Source: Rhodobiaceae bacterium (GTDB taxonomy: Bacteria; Pseudomonadota; Alphaproteobacteria; RS24). From it: DNA of 64,000 nucleotides. Location: contig JABJKE010000030.1 in assembly GCA_018660505.1 (NCBI GenBank), forward strand, positions 1-64,000. The letters run 5' to 3'. Both the position numbers and the translations under genes were made by a program. The notes beneath the pieces are model-generated. The model did not search any database and had not been told where the DNA came from. It was given only the letters and a program-made list of their open reading frames with translations. Below are positions 63,196-64,000 of the stretch, piece by piece; position 1 is the stretch's first letter, and every line of letters begins with the position of its first letter.

Positions 63196-64000
63196 CTAAA
63201 GTCGGATATCCCCTTTATCCACTTGGTTTTGCAAATCCCCCGTCATCACTTCCGGAGCCTGCGCATCGCGGCCCAGAAGATATAAATCATCTTCCACTTC
63301 CGCCACCGAATAAGCGGCGTTTTTCAACTTCGACTTTTGGAATTTAAACGTCCCCGTCACATCGACTTTCTGGCCGATGCGAATGAACCTAGGCACCGCA
63401 TAGGCTGGCAAGTTTTGGCGCATATGTTTGGCCAAACCATCGAGGTCCAGCTTGCCCTCTTGTTTTTGCGTTAAATACAACATGCCACAGCGGCCATCTC
63501 GGCCCGGCACGCTGACGCCATAAACCACGGCGTCTTCAATCTCTGGCCATTTCATAATCACGCTTTCCACTTCCGTGGTGGCCACGTTTTCGCCCTGCCA
63601 ACGGAAAGTATCGCCAATGCGATCACCGAATTGAATGTGGCCATGTTTTTGCAAAACCACTAAATCGCCCGAGTTAAACCACGCGTCGCCTTTTTCAAAA
63701 ACATCGCGCATCACTTTTTTCTCGCTGGCTTGGGCATCCGTATAACCATCGAATGGGTTTTGCTCGTCGATGCGCATAATCAAAAGCCCCGTCTGACCGG
63801 GCTTTAATTTTTGCAAAAACGAGTCTTTGCCCAGAGTGGGGGCATCGGCGTCGACGTCATAGCCAACCACTTCCCATGCTTTGCCATAGTTCGGCGACCA
63901 GCCAACGGTTTTATCGAAATTGAAAATATTGACAAAGCCGGTATTGGCCTCCGACGCGCCGTAAAACTCGTGCACGCGGGCAATGCCGAAGCGGTTTTTA
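63196..64000 (-). CDS. Acyl-CoA synthetase (AMP-binding; FATP/long-chain type), 5'-truncated by window edge
   Basis: KNRFGIARVHEFYGASEANTGFVNIFNFDKTVGW, NSGDLVVLQKHGHIQFGDRIGDTFRWQGENVATTEVE; frame remains open to base 64000. Confidence 0.9.
   Translation of the reverse strand, partial: KNRFGIARVHEFYGASEANTGFVNIFNFDKTVGWSPNYGKAWEVVGYDVDADAPTLGKDSFLQKLKPGQTGLLIMRIDEQNPFDGYTDAQASEKKVMRDVFEKGDAWFNSGDLVVLQKHGHIQFGDRIGDTFRWQGENVATTEVESVIMKWPEIEDAVVYGVSVPGRDGRCGMLYLTQKQEGKLDLDGLAKHMRQNLPAYAVPRFIRIGQKVDVTGTFKFQKSKLKNAAYSVAEVEDDLYLLGRDAQAPEVMTGDLQNQVDKGDIRL

Overview
The window is a 64 kb, gene-dense chromosomal segment. Family content and gene order look alphaproteobacterial, possibly a marine or streamlined lineage (inference only). 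Bases 1 to about 31.9 kb are mostly conserved housekeeping blocks: rnd, ppx/ppk, an Hda/DnaA-like gene, purM/purN, ndk, holC/pepA, surA-rsmA, gmk/mltG/fabF/acpP/fabG/fabD, rpsF/rpsR/rplI, dnaB, alr, mlaE/mlaF, radA, cvpA, purF. A second housekeeping block follows at about 33.9-38.3 kb (der, bamB, panB) and a third at 42.7-49.5 kb (guaA, rsmB, guaB, rlmE, ppx/gppA). No rRNA, tRNA, CRISPR array, transposase or phage structural gene was recognised. Accessory content of most interest: (i) a tightly coupled operon at 58.7-62.7 kb encoding, in order, a Gfo/Idh/MocA-type protein, an aldo/keto reductase, an SsuD-like flavin monooxygenase and a ROK sugar kinase, which reads like a compact oxygenolytic sulfo-sugar (sulfoquinovose-type) desulfonation pathway; (ii) a 659-aa natural fusion of the same two families (Gfo/Idh + aldo/keto reductase) at 53.5-55.5 kb; (iii) a compositionally distinct single-gene cassette at 32.0-33.6 kb with its own promoter and terminator, encoding a protein with weak AIPR/DGQHR-like (phage-resistance-associated) resemblance; (iv) a decayed YpeA-like GNAT pseudogene at 38.45-38.62 kb; (v) a CYP153-like P450 next to a desaturase and a small membrane protein. 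All family names come from reading motifs by eye. No database search was run.
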